DNA of 64,000 nt from Jiangella muralis (GCF_001270745.1 NZ_KQ434757.1:124001-188000), one strand, 5' to 3'; counted from the stretch's first letter, positions 35,706 to 45,300 are shown. Translations and numbers: made by a program. Notes: generated from the letters alone by a model not told the origin.

Positions 35706-35761
35706 CTTCGATAGCGGGAGTCGTGTTCGAGAGGCTGTTCGGACGTTTCTCGCTATCGAAG
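35706..35761. repeat. Inverted repeat, 11-bp arms
   Basis: CTTCGATAGCG (35706-35716) and CGCTATCGAAG (35751-35761) are exact complements around 34 bases. No gene is associated with it. Confidence 0.75.
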
Positions 35762-35841
35762 AAGGCTGTGGTCATCGACGTGGCAGTCGGCCCATCACCG
35801 CCGCGCAGGCCGTGAGTAGGTCGTCTGCCCATCAATGCGAC

Positions 35842-35880
35842 GCGACCATGTCAGTGCCCGCCCGTAGGGTGGGGTCCCAC
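35842..35880 (+). repeat. Short dispersed motif, copy 2
   Basis: Nineteen bases identical to 20434-20452 (TGCCCGCCCGTAGGGTGGG, here 35855-35873) with GCGAC and TGTCAG upstream as in copy 1. The end forms a small palindrome, GTGGGGTCCCAC. Confidence 0.7.
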
Positions 35881-36039
35881 CCCACAGGGGCGGGTCATGC
35901 CTACCTCACGCTGAACGACCGCGACGCCGTCCAACCGCGACCGGCTCCGTCCCATCCGCGACCGCGCCGCCCGACCGACCGCAGCGCCGCCCCAGCCGCG
36001 ACGGCACCCGCGCCGGTCCACCCAGGGCGGCCCGGCCGA

Positions 36040-36831
36040 TCAGGCCGTCGGCAGGTCGATCAGCATGACGGGGTCCGTGGTCGGCTGCGGCGACCCGCCG
36101 TCCGGCTCGACGGTGATGCCGAGTCGGTCGGCGCCGGCGAGGCCACGGGCGGTGAACGGGCCGACGTGGCCGTCGGGCGGGCTGCCGAGCACCCCGGCGG
36201 ACACCACGCCGCCGTCGTCGTGCATCAGCCACAGCTGGTAGGTGTGGCCGGCCGGCGCCGGCGCCATGCCGTCGCCGATGAACACGGCGACGTCCAGCGA
36301 CCGCGCCACCAGCACGGTGCCCTGGCCGTCCTCGGGCGAGCCGACCCGCACCATCTCCATGTCCTCGGCGCCGACCAGTTGCCGCAACTGCGCGCCGATC
36401 TGCTGCGACCGGTCGAGGTCGGACTGCACCTCGTTCAGCCGGATCCCGAGCACCACGATCGCCGCCACGGCCGCCGCTGCCAGGCCGGTCGCGACCCGCG
36501 GCCACCAGCGACGCACCGCCCGCCCGGCGGCCGGACCCGGCGGCAACCCGGCGGCTACCCCCGGCTGCCCCTCACCAGCGGATACCCGTGGCGGCAGCGG
36601 CCGCACCTCGGCGACCCGCGCGAGCACCTCGTCGCGCATCCGCGGCGGGGGCGTGACGGCGGCGGCGACGCCGAGCCGGGCGGCGGTCTCGCGCAGCTCG
36701 TCGACCTCGATGCGGCAGTCGGCGCACTGCTCCAGGTGCTCCTCGAACCGGCTCACCTCGTCCGGCGGCAGCGCATGCAGCGCGTACGGCGCGGCCAGCG
36801 TGTGGATGCCGGCGTCCACGGGCTCGTTCAT
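36040..36831 (-). CDS. rskA: Anti-sigma-K factor RskA
   Basis: A 263-residue membrane anti-sigma factor. The N-terminal cytoplasmic anti-sigma domain has the zinc pattern HLEQCADC (H-x3-C-x2-C) near residue 30; a transmembrane helix (about 110-130, VATGLAAAAVAAIVVLGI) leads to an external RskA domain with AGHTYQLWLMHDDG, typical of the family. Regulated proteolysis is the usual release mechanism. Its ATG overlaps the sigK stop by 4 bases, so the pair is coupled. Confidence 0.92.
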   Translation of the reverse strand: MNEPVDAGIHTLAAPYALHALPPDEVSRFEEHLEQCADCRIEVDELRETAARLGVAAAVTPPPRMRDEVLARVAEVRPLPPRVSAGEGQPGVAAGLPPGPAAGRAVRRWWPRVATGLAAAAVAAIVVLGIRLNEVQSDLDRSQQIGAQLRQLVGAEDMEMVRVGSPEDGQGTVLVARSLDVAVFIGDGMAPAPAGHTYQLWLMHDDGGVVSAGVLGSPPDGHVGPFTARGLAGADRLGITVEPDGGSPQPTTDPVMLIDLPTA

Positions 36832-37427
36832 CGCCCCACCCCCATGCAGTCGCGCAGCCGGGCCAGGCCGTCGCGGAGCCGCGTCTTGACCGTACCGAGG
36901 GGAGCATGCAGCAGTTGCGCGACCTCGCGATAGGTGTATCCGTCGTAGTAGGCCAGCGCGATCGACTCGCGCTGCAGGCCGGTCAGCGAGTCGAGGCAGC
37001 GGCGCACCTGTTCGCGCTCCACGTTCGCCTCCACCTCGTCGGCCACATGGTCGTACGGCCGCTCGTCGTCGCGCCGCGCGGCCCGTTCTTCGCGGTCGCT
37101 GCCGGCCTGTTCGCGGCGGACGCGGTCGACGGCGCGGCGGTGCGCGATGGTGAGGATCCAGCCGCGCGCGCTGCCCCGTTCGGACTGGTACCGCGACGCC
37201 GTCCGCCACACCTCGACCAGCACCTCCTGCGCGACCTCCTCGGCCAGCGCCCGGTTGCGGACCACCGTCGTCGCGATGCCCAGCACCGGACCGGCCATGC
37301 TGTCGTAGACCTGCTCGAAGGCGGCGTGGTCGCCGCGGGCGCAGTGGTCGAGCAGCCGGCCGAGCCGGTCCCCCGGCCCACCGGCCGGATCCGGCTCATC
37401 GGCCGGCACCGATCGCAACGTCACCAT
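36828..37427 (-). CDS. sigK: ECF sigma factor SigK
   Basis: A 199-residue ECF sigma factor: region 2 at about 30-95 (EEVAQEVLVEVWRTASRYQ) and region 4 at about 135-195 (GLQRESIALAYYDGYTYREVA, with PLGTVKTRLRDGL). The ATG at 37427 follows GGAGG by 7 bases. In M. tuberculosis SigK drives mpt70/mpt83 and its own operon. Here it precedes rskA and is flanked by a fasciclin gene and a molybdopterin oxidoreductase. An ECF promoter at 37466-37496, shared with the oxidoreductase gene, suggests autoregulation. Confidence 0.93.
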   Translation of the reverse strand: MVTLRSVPADEPDPAGGPGDRLGRLLDHCARGDHAAFEQVYDSMAGPVLGIATTVVRNRALAEEVAQEVLVEVWRTASRYQSERGSARGWILTIAHRRAVDRVRREQAGSDREERAARRDDERPYDHVADEVEANVEREQVRRCLDSLTGLQRESIALAYYDGYTYREVAQLLHAPLGTVKTRLRDGLARLRDCMGVGR

Positions 37428-37465
37428 CGAGCGTCCTCCACCGTCATCGTCCACCTGACTGCCCC

Positions 37466-37496
37466 GTGTTCGCAGCCGCGCGGACGGTGGATTGGT
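37466..37496 (-). promoter_or_regulatory. SigK-type ECF promoter of sigK
   Basis: On the minus strand: ACCAATCC (37489-37496), 16 bases, CGAACAC (37466-37472). An identical arrangement precedes the molybdopterin oxidoreductase gene. A mirrored ACCAATCC on the plus strand (37507-37514) makes a back-to-back pair of -35 elements. Confidence 0.8.
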
Positions 37497-37552
37497 CGCG
37501 GTCCGCACCAATCCGCGCACACGCACGACGTCCCGGGCGCGGCCGCGCGCCG

Positions 37553-37742
37553 ATCGCCGTGGACAGCGGGTTCCTCGCGCACAACGAGCGAACCTATCGG
37601 CGGCTGACCCGGTTGTTCGGCGAACTGGGCATCGCGACCACCGAGACGGACTCACCAGCGCGGCTGTGCTCGGGCACGTGTTCAATCCGCTGACGGTGTT
37701 CTGGTGCCATGACGCGGACGGCGCGCCGTGGTGCGTCGTCGC
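37553..37742 (+). pseudogene. Fused remnants of an FAD oxidoreductase and a DUF1365 gene
   Basis: Two short coding fragments in different frames abut. Positions 37553-37655 read IAVDSGFLAHNERTYRRL and LFGELGIATTETD, the conserved N-terminal part of FAD-dependent amine-oxidase-like proteins of the SigK/CFA operon. Positions 37657-37740 read AVLGHVFNPLTVFWCHDADG, the hallmark of DUF1365. In mycobacteria these genes, with a cyclopropane synthase gene (ufaA1), form an operon beside sigK. Here an internal deletion has fused the leftovers, and the photolyase gene follows directly. Confidence 0.75.
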
Positions 37743-37743
37743 G

Positions 37744-39090
37744 TCAGAGGTCGAGCAGCGGGTCCGGATAGTCCAGCGCCTTGCGATCGGCGTCGGGCAG
37801 CGCCCAGGGCGTGTGGACGGCCGCGCCGTCGAGGTGCGCGAGCTCCGGGACGTAGCGGCGCACGTAGGCGCCGTCCGGGTCGAACCGCTTCGCCTGGCGT
37901 AGCGGGTTGAGCACCCGGTTCGGCCGGGCGTCGTTGCCGGTGCCGGCCACCCACTGCCAGTTGCCCGCGTTGGTCGCGACGTCGCCGTCGACCAGCCAGC
38001 GGAAGAAGTGCGCGGCGCCCGCCCGCCAGTCGATCTTCAGGTTCCTCGTCAGGAACGACGCCGTGATCAGCCGGGCCCGGTTGTGCATCCAACCCTCGCG
38101 CAGCAACTGGCGCATCCCGGCGTCGACGATCGGCACGCCGGTGCGCCCGTCCTGCCAGGCCCGCAGCCCGTCGGCGTCGTCGCGCCATTCGACAGCGCGG
38201 CTTCGGTAGTCCTCGGTGCTGACGGACGGCACAGCGGCGGTGACCTGGTGGTGGAAGTCGCGCCAGGCCAGCTGCCGCACCTGCTCCGGCGCGTTCTCCT
38301 CGAGCCGGTTCGCCACCTCCAGCGGCGAGACGCAGCCGAAGTGCAGGTACGGGCTCAGCCGCGAGGTGTGGTCGCCGGCGAGGTCGTCGAGGTCCGGCTC
38401 GCCGTCACCGGCGCGCCTGACGGCCCGGTCGAGGACGGCGCGCCCGGCGGTCTCGCCGCCAACGGGCAGGTCGGGCGAGGTGACGCCGTCGGAGAGATCG
38501 TCGACGGCGGGCAGCCGGCCGATCCGGTCGAGATCCCCGCTGCTGATCCGGGCCGGGGCCGCCACCTGCTCGCGCCACGTCGCCGCGTCCCACGCCCGCC
38601 AGTACGGGGTGAAGACGCGGTAGTGGTCGCCGCCGGCCGGGATCAGCGCGCCGGGCGGCAGCACCGTCACGCCCGGGTAGGTCCGGAACCGCACGCCCTG
38701 CCCCGCGCACGCGTCGGCCAGCCGGCGCTCCCGGCGCTGCGCGTAGCCGCTGACGTCGGCGCTGCACACCAAGGCCGTCGCGCCGGTCTCCGCGACCGCG
38801 GCCATCGTCTCCTCGACCACGTCACCGCGGCGCAGCACCAGGTCGCCGCCTCGCTCCCGCAGCCGCTCACGCAGGTCGGCCAGCGCCTGCGCCAGGAACG
38901 CGGCCCGGTTCGGCGCGGCGTTCCGGCCGCTCAGGATCGAGTCGTCGAGCACGAACAGCGGCATCACCCGGTCGGCGTGCTCGGTGGCGGCGGCGAGTGC
39001 CGGGTGGTCGTGCACGCGCAGATCCCGGGTGAACAGCACCACCGCCGTCCGGCCGGGTTCCGCTGCACGCCCGGCGCGTTCGTCGGCCAC
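37744..39090 (-). CDS. phr: Deoxyribodipyrimidine photolyase
   Basis: A 448-residue DNA photolyase of the cryptochrome/photolyase family. The N-terminal antenna domain begins VVLFTRDLRVHDHPAL; the FAD domain has LAWRDFHHQVTAA, TGVPIVDAGMRQLLREGWMHNR and the electron-transfer tryptophans in NAGNWQWVAGTGNDA. The GTG at 39090 has GGGAGGA 5 bases upstream and is preferred to the longer frame. It repairs pyrimidine dimers with light. Photolyase genes are frequent members of sigK clusters; a terminator separates it from the fasciclin gene upstream. Confidence 0.94.
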   Translation of the reverse strand: MADERAGRAAEPGRTAVVLFTRDLRVHDHPALAAATEHADRVMPLFVLDDSILSGRNAAPNRAAFLAQALADLRERLRERGGDLVLRRGDVVEETMAAVAETGATALVCSADVSGYAQRRERRLADACAGQGVRFRTYPGVTVLPPGALIPAGGDHYRVFTPYWRAWDAATWREQVAAPARISSGDLDRIGRLPAVDDLSDGVTSPDLPVGGETAGRAVLDRAVRRAGDGEPDLDDLAGDHTSRLSPYLHFGCVSPLEVANRLEENAPEQVRQLAWRDFHHQVTAAVPSVSTEDYRSRAVEWRDDADGLRAWQDGRTGVPIVDAGMRQLLREGWMHNRARLITASFLTRNLKIDWRAGAAHFFRWLVDGDVATNAGNWQWVAGTGNDARPNRVLNPLRQAKRFDPDGAYVRRYVPELAHLDGAAVHTPWALPDADRKALDYPDPLLDL

Positions 39091-39142
39091 GTCGCTCCTC
39101 CCGTCTGCGTCACAAGCTCCGTACCCCATGGCAGAACGCTCG

Positions 39143-39182
39143 CCGGCCGCCGGCCCCGCTGACGTGCGGGACCGGCGGCCGG
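39143..39182 (-). terminator. Terminator of the fasciclin gene
   Basis: Arms CCGGCCGCCGGCCCCGC (39143-39159) and 39166-39182 pair over 17 bp with one mismatch around a 6-base loop, directly after the fasciclin stop codon. Confidence 0.85.
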
Positions 39183-39192
39183 GGCTCGTCCG

Positions 39193-39879
39193 TCACATCG
39201 GCGGCATCAGCACGCCGTCGATCAGGTAGACGGTCGCGTTGGCCGTCGTGACACCGCCGCAGACCACGTTCGCGTCGTTGACGGTCATCGCGTCCGGCGT
39301 GCCGGCGACGGTCACCGCACCGCCCTGCACCGTCGTCTGCTCGCCGATCACCTGGTCGGGCGTCAGCTGGCCGGGCACCACGTGGTACGTCAGCACCGTC
39401 GTCAGCAGGTCGGCGTCGGTCGACAGCGTCGACAGCGTCGCCGGGTCGACCGCCGCGAACGCGTCGTCGACCGGCGCGAAGACGGTGAACTCGCCACCGT
39501 TCAGCGTGTCGACCAAGTTGACCTGCGGGTTCAGCTCGCCGGACACGGCCGAGACCAGCGTGGTGAGGATCGGGTTGTTCGACGCGGCCACCGCGACCGG
39601 GTCGTCGGACATGCCCTCGACCGACCCCTCGCCGTCGGGCACCTGGGACGCGTAGTCGGCGCAGCCCGGGCCGACCGGACCGGCCATCGGCTCCTCCGTC
39701 ATCTCGTCGGCCGGTTCGCTGGCCTCGTCGCTCGGCTCGTCGGCGGCGTCGTTCGAGGGCGCGGCGGAGCTGCCGCCCGCTGTCGAGTCGTCGCCGTCGT
39801 CGCCGCAGGCGGACAGCGTGAGGGTGAGGGCGGCGGCGGTCGCCAGCAGGACGGGGGCTCGCCTGGTCAGGAGCTTCAT
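39193..39879 (-). CDS. Fasciclin-domain lipoprotein (MPT70/MPT83-like)
   Basis: A 228-residue lipoprotein. The signal peptide ends in LTLSACG, then an acidic Ser/Glu-rich linker and one FAS1 domain with [29 protein letters not shown] and the C-terminal [10 protein letters not shown]. These match MPT83/MPT70, the main SigK-regulated antigens of M. tuberculosis. It follows the molybdopterin oxidoreductase gene after 50 bases and probably shares its SigK promoter. The frame is open upstream; the ATG at 39879 is set by the signal peptide. Confidence 0.92.
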   Translation of the reverse strand: MKLLTRRAPVLLATAAALTLTLSACGDDGDDSTAGGSSAAPSNDAADEPSDEASEPADEMTEEPMAGPVGPGCADYASQVPDGEGSVEGMSDDPVAVAASNNPILTTLVSAVSGELNPQVNLVDTLNGGEFTVFAPVDDAFAAVDPATLSTLSTDADLLTTVLTYHVVPGQLTPDQVIGEQTTVQGGAVTVAGTPDAMTVNDANVVCGGVTTANATVYLIDGVLMPPM

Positions 39880-39929
39880 GATCGGGTTCCTCTCGGGTTC
39901 GTCTGATGGGTGTGGGTGGTGCCGGGGAC

Positions 39930-41501
39930 TCAGGTCACGCGCACCACCACCGAATGCCAGCCGCTGGACCCGTCCGGGAACGGCGGCGCCTGCTCGTCGG
40001 TCTGCCGGTCGCCGGCGCCGTCGGTCGCGCGGACCCGCAGGGTGTGGTTGCCGGCCTCGGCGTCCCACTCCCAGAACCACTGTCGCCAGGTGTCGACGGA
40101 GGCCTCAGCGGCCAGCTCGGCGGCCTGCCAATCGCCGTCGTCGACCTGCACCTCGACCGACCGGATACCGCGGTGCTGCGCCCAGGCCACGCCCGCGACG
40201 ACGGTGCGCCCGGCCGGCAGGTCCGCGAACGAGCGCGGCACATCGACGCGCGACGCGGTCTTGATCGGCGCCTCGGCCGCCCAGCCGCGGTCGGTCCAGT
40301 AGGCGGTGGCGCGGTCGAAGCGGGTCAGCTCCAGGTCAGTGACCCATTTCGTCGCCGAGACGTAGCCGTAGAGTCCGGGCACCACGAGCCGGGCCGGGAA
40401 GCCGTGCTCCACCGGCAGCGGCTCGCCGTTCATGCCGATGGCCAGCAGCGCGTCGCGCCCGTCTGTGACCACGTCCAGCGGCGTGCTGGCCGTGAACCCG
40501 TCGACGCTGGTCGAGAGCAGCATGTCGGCGTCACCGGCCGGGTTCGCCCGGGCCAGCAGGTCGGCCAGCGGGTAGCCCAGCCAGACGGCGTTGCCGGCGA
40601 GCTCACCGCCGACCTCGTTGGAGACGCAGGTCAGCGTGATCATGCGCTCCACCAGGTCCAGCCCGAGCACGTCGGTGAAGTCGAGCTCGATCTCCCGCCC
40701 CACCATCCCGTGGATCCGCAGCCGCCACTCCTCCGGCGTCACGCGCGGCAGGTCGAGCGCGGTGTCGACGCGGTAGAACTCGCGGTTCGAGGTCCGGAAC
40801 GGCGGCTGCCCCTCGACGTCCAGCTCGGCAGCGGCCGGGACCGCGGGCGCCGGGTCGGCCGGCGGCGGCAGCCGCAGCGCGTCGCGGGCGTCGCGTACCT
40901 CGGCCAGCGTCTGCCCGAACCGCCGCCCGCCGAGGGCCGTGGCCACGGCCAGCCCCGCGACCGCCGCCGTCAGCAGCAGGACCTGACGGCGCGGCGGCCG
41001 CGCGACGGATGCGGACTCCCCCGAGATCCTCGGATCAGCATCCGCCGCGCGGGCTCGGAGCCGGCCCACCAGCAGGGTGAGCGCGGCGGCTCCGGCGACG
41101 GCGCCGGCGACGGTGGGCAGCGCCCAGGCCGCGGTGGCCGTCGGACGGTTCAGGGCCGCGGCGACGGCCACGGCGCCGAGAGCGGCCAGCACCGTCACGC
41201 CGGCCCACCGCCGCCACAGCTCCAGCAGCCCGCCCGCCACCGACACCAGCAGCAGCACCCCGGCCATGCCGGCCAGCAGGACCTGCTTGTCGTTCTCGCC
41301 GAACGTGCGGATGGCGAAGCTCTTCAACCACTCCGGCGTCAGGTCCACGAACGTGTTGCCGACCGCCAGGAACGGCGCCGCGGCCGGCTCCACCACGAGC
41401 GCCGCGACCAACTCCCCGACGCCCAGCGTCAGACCGCCCGCCGCGATACCGGCCAGGGCGGCCAGGCCTCGGGTGCGCCAACGGTGCGTCGTCGCGGTCA
41501 T
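39930..41501 (-). CDS. Membrane-anchored molybdopterin-dependent oxidoreductase (sulfite-oxidase fold)
   Basis: A 523-residue protein: five or so transmembrane helices in the first 215 residues ([20 protein letters not shown] onwards), then a sulfite-oxidase catalytic domain with the molybdenum-ligand cysteine in [12 protein letters not shown], then a C-terminal Mo-co dimerisation domain. It should act outside the membrane on an unknown substrate; the family includes methionine sulfoxide and nitrate/sulfite enzymes. The ATG lies only 6 bases after the ECF -10 element, so the mRNA may be leaderless. Confidence 0.9.
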   Translation of the reverse strand: MTATTHRWRTRGLAALAGIAAGGLTLGVGELVAALVVEPAAAPFLAVGNTFVDLTPEWLKSFAIRTFGENDKQVLLAGMAGVLLLVSVAGGLLELWRRWAGVTVLAALGAVAVAAALNRPTATAAWALPTVAGAVAGAAALTLLVGRLRARAADADPRISGESASVARPPRRQVLLLTAAVAGLAVATALGGRRFGQTLAEVRDARDALRLPPPADPAPAVPAAAELDVEGQPPFRTSNREFYRVDTALDLPRVTPEEWRLRIHGMVGREIELDFTDVLGLDLVERMITLTCVSNEVGGELAGNAVWLGYPLADLLARANPAGDADMLLSTSVDGFTASTPLDVVTDGRDALLAIGMNGEPLPVEHGFPARLVVPGLYGYVSATKWVTDLELTRFDRATAYWTDRGWAAEAPIKTASRVDVPRSFADLPAGRTVVAGVAWAQHRGIRSVEVQVDDGDWQAAELAAEASVDTWRQWFWEWDAEAGNHTLRVRATDGAGDRQTDEQAPPFPDGSSGWHSVVVRVT

Positions 41502-41506
41502 GCCCC

Positions 41507-41537
41507 GTGTTCGACGCGGTCCGGCCCCCGGATTGGT
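41507..41537 (-). promoter_or_regulatory. SigK-type ECF promoter of the molybdopterin oxidoreductase gene
   Basis: On the minus strand: ACCAATCC (41530-41537), 16 bases, CGAACAC (41507-41513), then GGGGC and the ATG. Hexamers and spacing are the same as in front of sigK. Confidence 0.8.
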
Positions 41538-41566
41538 GCGGGTTCAGGAATCGGCTATTCGGCTGG

Positions 41567-41604
41567 TTGTCCACAGGGGCGGCCGGTTTCCGCGGTTGTC
41601 CACA
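41567..41604. promoter_or_regulatory. Two DnaA-box-like sequences
   Basis: TTGTCCACA occurs at 41567-41575 and again at 41596-41604 in the same orientation. It is the preferred DnaA box of Streptomyces and mycobacteria. They lie upstream of the Uma2 gene. Two boxes do not make an origin; they could bind DnaA as a regulator or be chance. Confidence 0.5.
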
Positions 41605-41699
41605 TTTCGCGATTCGGCGGTGGAACGCGGCGCCGCTGCCAGCAAGAGTGGCGGCATGCCGAACAACAGTGCGACGCTGAGCAGAACAGGAGAACCCAG

Positions 41700-42278
41700 A
41701 TGGTGGTGGTCGACATGCCGGCGGTTGAGCTTCCGACCAGCCCTCGATGGTGGACGTTCGACGATCTCCTCGCGCTGCCCGAGTCGATCTGGCGGTTCGA
41801 GATCGTCGATGGTGCGCTCCTGATGACCCCACCAGCGGGCCTCTGGCACGAGGCGGTCGCCGTTCTCCTGCGCGATCTGATCAAGGACGCCGCCAGGCCC
41901 GACGTCGCGCTCGGTCCGGTTGCCATCGACATCGACCCGACGTTCCTCATCCCCGACCTCGTCCTGCTCCGCCACGAGGCCGTTCGGCGGGGCGGGTCCA
42001 AGGCGCGGGCATCCGATGTGCTCCTCGTGGTCGAGGTGGTGTCGCCGGGGTCGGTCTCGAACGACCGCATCCTCAAGCCCGCCAAGTACGCCGAGGCGGG
42101 CATCCCGCACTTCTGGCGGGTCGAGTTCCGGCCCGAGCTCAGCCTCACCGCGTATGCGCTGCCCGCCGGCGCGACCACCTACACCGAGGTGGGCACCTGG
42201 ACGGCCGGCCAGACGGCGCCCATCCGGGCGCCGTTCGAGGTCGACATCGAGATCGCGGAGCTCGCTCCGGACCGTTGA
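41700..42278 (+). CDS. Uma2-family putative endonuclease (DUF820)
   Basis: A 192-residue PD-(D/E)XK-fold protein. The Uma2 pattern is complete: RFEIVDGALLMTPPAG near residue 38, then IPDLVLLR, the acidic VVEVVSPGSVSNDRILKPAKYAEAG with the Glu-x-K-type site, and IPHFWRV. The family is common in actinobacteria and cyanobacteria; most members have no known function. ATG at 41700 with AGGAGA 7 bases upstream; the long upstream extension of the frame is antisense to the oxidoreductase gene. Confidence 0.88.
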   Translation: MVVVDMPAVELPTSPRWWTFDDLLALPESIWRFEIVDGALLMTPPAGLWHEAVAVLLRDLIKDAARPDVALGPVAIDIDPTFLIPDLVLLRHEAVRRGGSKARASDVLLVVEVVSPGSVSNDRILKPAKYAEAGIPHFWRVEFRPELSLTAYALPAGATTYTEVGTWTAGQTAPIRAPFEVDIEIAELAPDR

Positions 42279-42361
42279 TCCGCCCGACCGGCCGGGCGTA
42301 GGCTTTTCGGCGACCCCCAGTCGGGGTGATCACAATCCGACCGCTGCTTCGGGAGCTCCCT

Positions 42362-45300
42362 GTGCCCAGCCGCACCGCGTCCGCGCGTCCCTCAGCCCAG
42401 ACCGCCAAGCCGTCAACGCCGCCGCTGGCCGCCGCGTCAGCCGAACCCTCACAGCCACCCGGCACCTTCCGCCGGCTCGCTCCGTACCTCCTCCGCCACC
42501 GCGGCACCCTGATCATCTCGGTCGTCGTGGCCTTGGCCTGGGCGGTCACCGTCGCCGCCGTACCGGTCACGCAGGGCCGGGTCGTCGACGACGCGATCAC
42601 TGACCGCAGTGCGCCGCTGCTGCCGATGATCCTGCTGCTCATCGGCCTGGCGGTGGCCCGCTTCTTCCTGTCCGGCTGGTGGCGGCACGTCGGTGGCGTC
42701 ACCGCGTTCCGCATCCAGGACGACCTGCGCCGCGACGTGTACGACACGTTGCAGCGCCTCGACTTCACCGGCCACGCGCAGCTGCAGAGCGGCCAGCTGG
42801 TGTCGCGCATCAGCGGCGACCTGCGCTACGTGCACATGCTGCTCAGCTGGATCCCGCAAGTGGCGGCGACGCTGTTGTCGTCGCTGCTGGCGGTCGTCGT
42901 CATGTTCACGCTGTCGCCGCTGATCGCGGCGCTGGTGGTGGCCGTCATCGTGGTGGTGTTCGCGGTGACGAACCGGCAGCGCCGCCAGGTGTACGCGGCC
43001 GGCTGGGACGCCCAGGACCGGGAGGCGGAGATGACCTCCCGGGTCGAGGAGGCCGTCACCGGCGTCCGCGTGGTCCGCGCGTTCGGCCAGCAGCCGGCCG
43101 AGACCGAGCGGCTGCACGGCGCGCTGCTCGACATGTTCCGCGCCAGGGTCCGGGCGGTCCGGCTGCGAGCGCCGTTCATCGCCTCGCTGCAGGGCGCGCC
43201 GCTGTTCGGCCAGGTGCTGGTGCTGCTGGCCGGCGGCCTGCTGGTCATCCAGGGGCAGCTCACCATCGGCGTCTTCCTGGCCTGCACCGGTTACCTGGCC
43301 GAACTCATCGGCGCCGCCCGGGTGGCCGGCATGGTGCTCACCAACGCGCCGTTGTGCAAGGCGTCCACCGAGCGGGTCGGCGAACTGCTCGACCTGCGGG
43401 CCGAGATCACCGAGCCGCTGCGCCCGGTGCCCGCCGACGAGCGGGGCGGCGCGGTCTCCTTCCACCGGGTCCGCTTCGCCTACGCCGACGGCGACGGCCA
43501 CCAGGTGCTGCGGCACTTCAGCCTCGAGGTGCGGCCGGGCGAGACGGTCGCGCTGGTGGGGCCGTCGGGCTGCGGGAAGTCGACGGCGCTGTCGATGCTG
43601 CCCCGCTTCTTCGACACCGACGCCGGCACGGTCACCGTCGACGGCATCGACGTGCGCCGGTGGTCGCTGCCCGAGCTGCGCCGCCGCATCGGCGTGGTGT
43701 TCGAGAACAGCTTCCTGTTCTCCGACACCATCGCCGCGAACATCGCGTACGGGAAGCCCGACGCGAGCATGGACGAGATCCGCACGGCCGCCCGGGCAGC
43801 CATGGCCGACGAGTTCGTCGACGCGCTGCCCGACGGCTACGACACCGTGGTCGGCGAGCAGGGCATCACGCTGTCCGGCGGGCAGCGGCAGCGGGTCGCG
43901 CTGGCGCGGGCGCTACTCGCCGAGCCCGACATCCTGCTGCTCGACGACGCCACCTCGTCGGTCGACGTGAACGTCGAGGAGCGCATCCACGCCAACCTCG
44001 AACCGTTCCTCGCCAGCCGGACCGTCCTGCTGGTCGCCTACCGCGAGTCCACGCTGCGGCTGGCCGACCGCGTCGTCCTGGTCGACGACGGCCGGGTGGT
44101 CGACGAGGGCGGGCACGCCGAGCTGCTGGAACGCAACGCGCTGTACCGCGACCTGTTCGGCGACGGACCCGGCAGCGACGAGCACGCCGACGATCTCATG
44201 TCGCACGCCCGGGCCGGGCGGTTCGAGGCCACGGCGTCGGCGTGGGAGTCGCGGCAGGACGCCACCGGCTCACTGCCCAGCCTGCACATGACCGTGCCAC
44301 CGGCGGTCGCCGAACGCATCGCCGCGCTCCCGCCGCCCGCCGACCCACCGGGCGTGGACCTCGACCGCGAGAACTCCACTCGCGGCCCCTTGCGGCTGGC
44401 GTCGTTCCTGCGCCCGTACGTCGGTGGCCTGCTGGTGGGCCTCGCGCTGGTCGTCCTCGAGGCGGCCATCACGCTGGCCAACCCGATGCTGGTGCAGCGG
44501 GCGGTCGACGACGGGATGCGCGCCGGCTCCGAGTCGGTGCTGATGTGGGTGTGCCTCGGCGCGGCGGTGCTGGTCGGGCTGCTCTGGCTGGACCAACGCA
44601 CCGGTTTCCTGTGGACGACGCGCAGTACCGAGCGGCTGCTGCTGGCGATGCGGGTGCGCATCTTCGGGCAGCTGCAACGGCTGGGCATCGACTTCTACGA
44701 CCGCACGCAGGCCGGCCGGGTGATGACGCGGATGACCTCCGACGTCGACGCGATCGCCCAGCTGTTCCAGGTCGGGCTGATCAACGCCGTCGTCAGCGTC
44801 GCCACGTTCGCCGGCATGACGGTCGTGGTCGTCGCGCTCGACCCGATGCTGGCGCTGGTCGTGCTGGGGGTCGTGCCGTTCGCCGCCGCCGTCACCTGGT
44901 GGTACCGGCGGCGCGCCTCGGTCGCCTACGACGACGCCCGCGAGCTGCTGTCGACGATCAACGCCGACGTGCAGGAGAGCATGGCCGGCATCCGGGTGAC
45001 GCACGCGTTCCGGCGCGAGGCCGTCAACCTGGAACGCTTCGCCGACCTCGGCCGCCAGTACGTCGCCGCCAGCCTGCGCGGGCTGTACGCCACCGCGGTG
45101 TACGTCGCCGCGATCGAGCTGCTCTCGGTGCTGGCCATCGCGGCCGTGCTCTGGGTGGGCGCGCAGCGCATCGAGGCCGGCACGCTGGCGCTCGGCACGC
45201 TGATCGCGTTCCTGCTGTACCTCGCCCAGGTGTTCGCGCCGATCCAGCAGTTGTCGTCGGTGTTCGACGTGTACCAGCGGGCCCGCACGGGGCTGGTCCG

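Larger units (their letters stand above)
35240..36039. other. Gene-poor, hairpin-rich spacer
   Basis: About 800 bases with no convincing gene. Short open frames on both strands (35543-35815 forward, 35503-35835 reverse) lack ribosome sites and family resemblance. The stretch 35501-35880 holds three separate inverted repeats, listed individually. Base composition of 35480-35770 is visibly richer in A and T than neighbouring genes. Confidence 0.6.

Noticed and set aside
35543-35815. 90-codon forward frame MIMVDVSST...
   Set aside because: Starts inside the 13-bp hairpin, lacks a ribosome site, and has no resemblance to any family.
41567-41604. Chromosomal replication origin
   Set aside because: Only two DnaA boxes, no AT-rich unwinding region, and no dnaA, dnaN or gyrase genes nearby.
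39906-42278. 790-codon open frame on the plus strand
   Set aside because: Only its last 192 codons (Uma2) are real; the rest is antisense to the molybdopterin oxidoreductase gene and has the Arg/Val/Gly-rich composition of a shadow frame.
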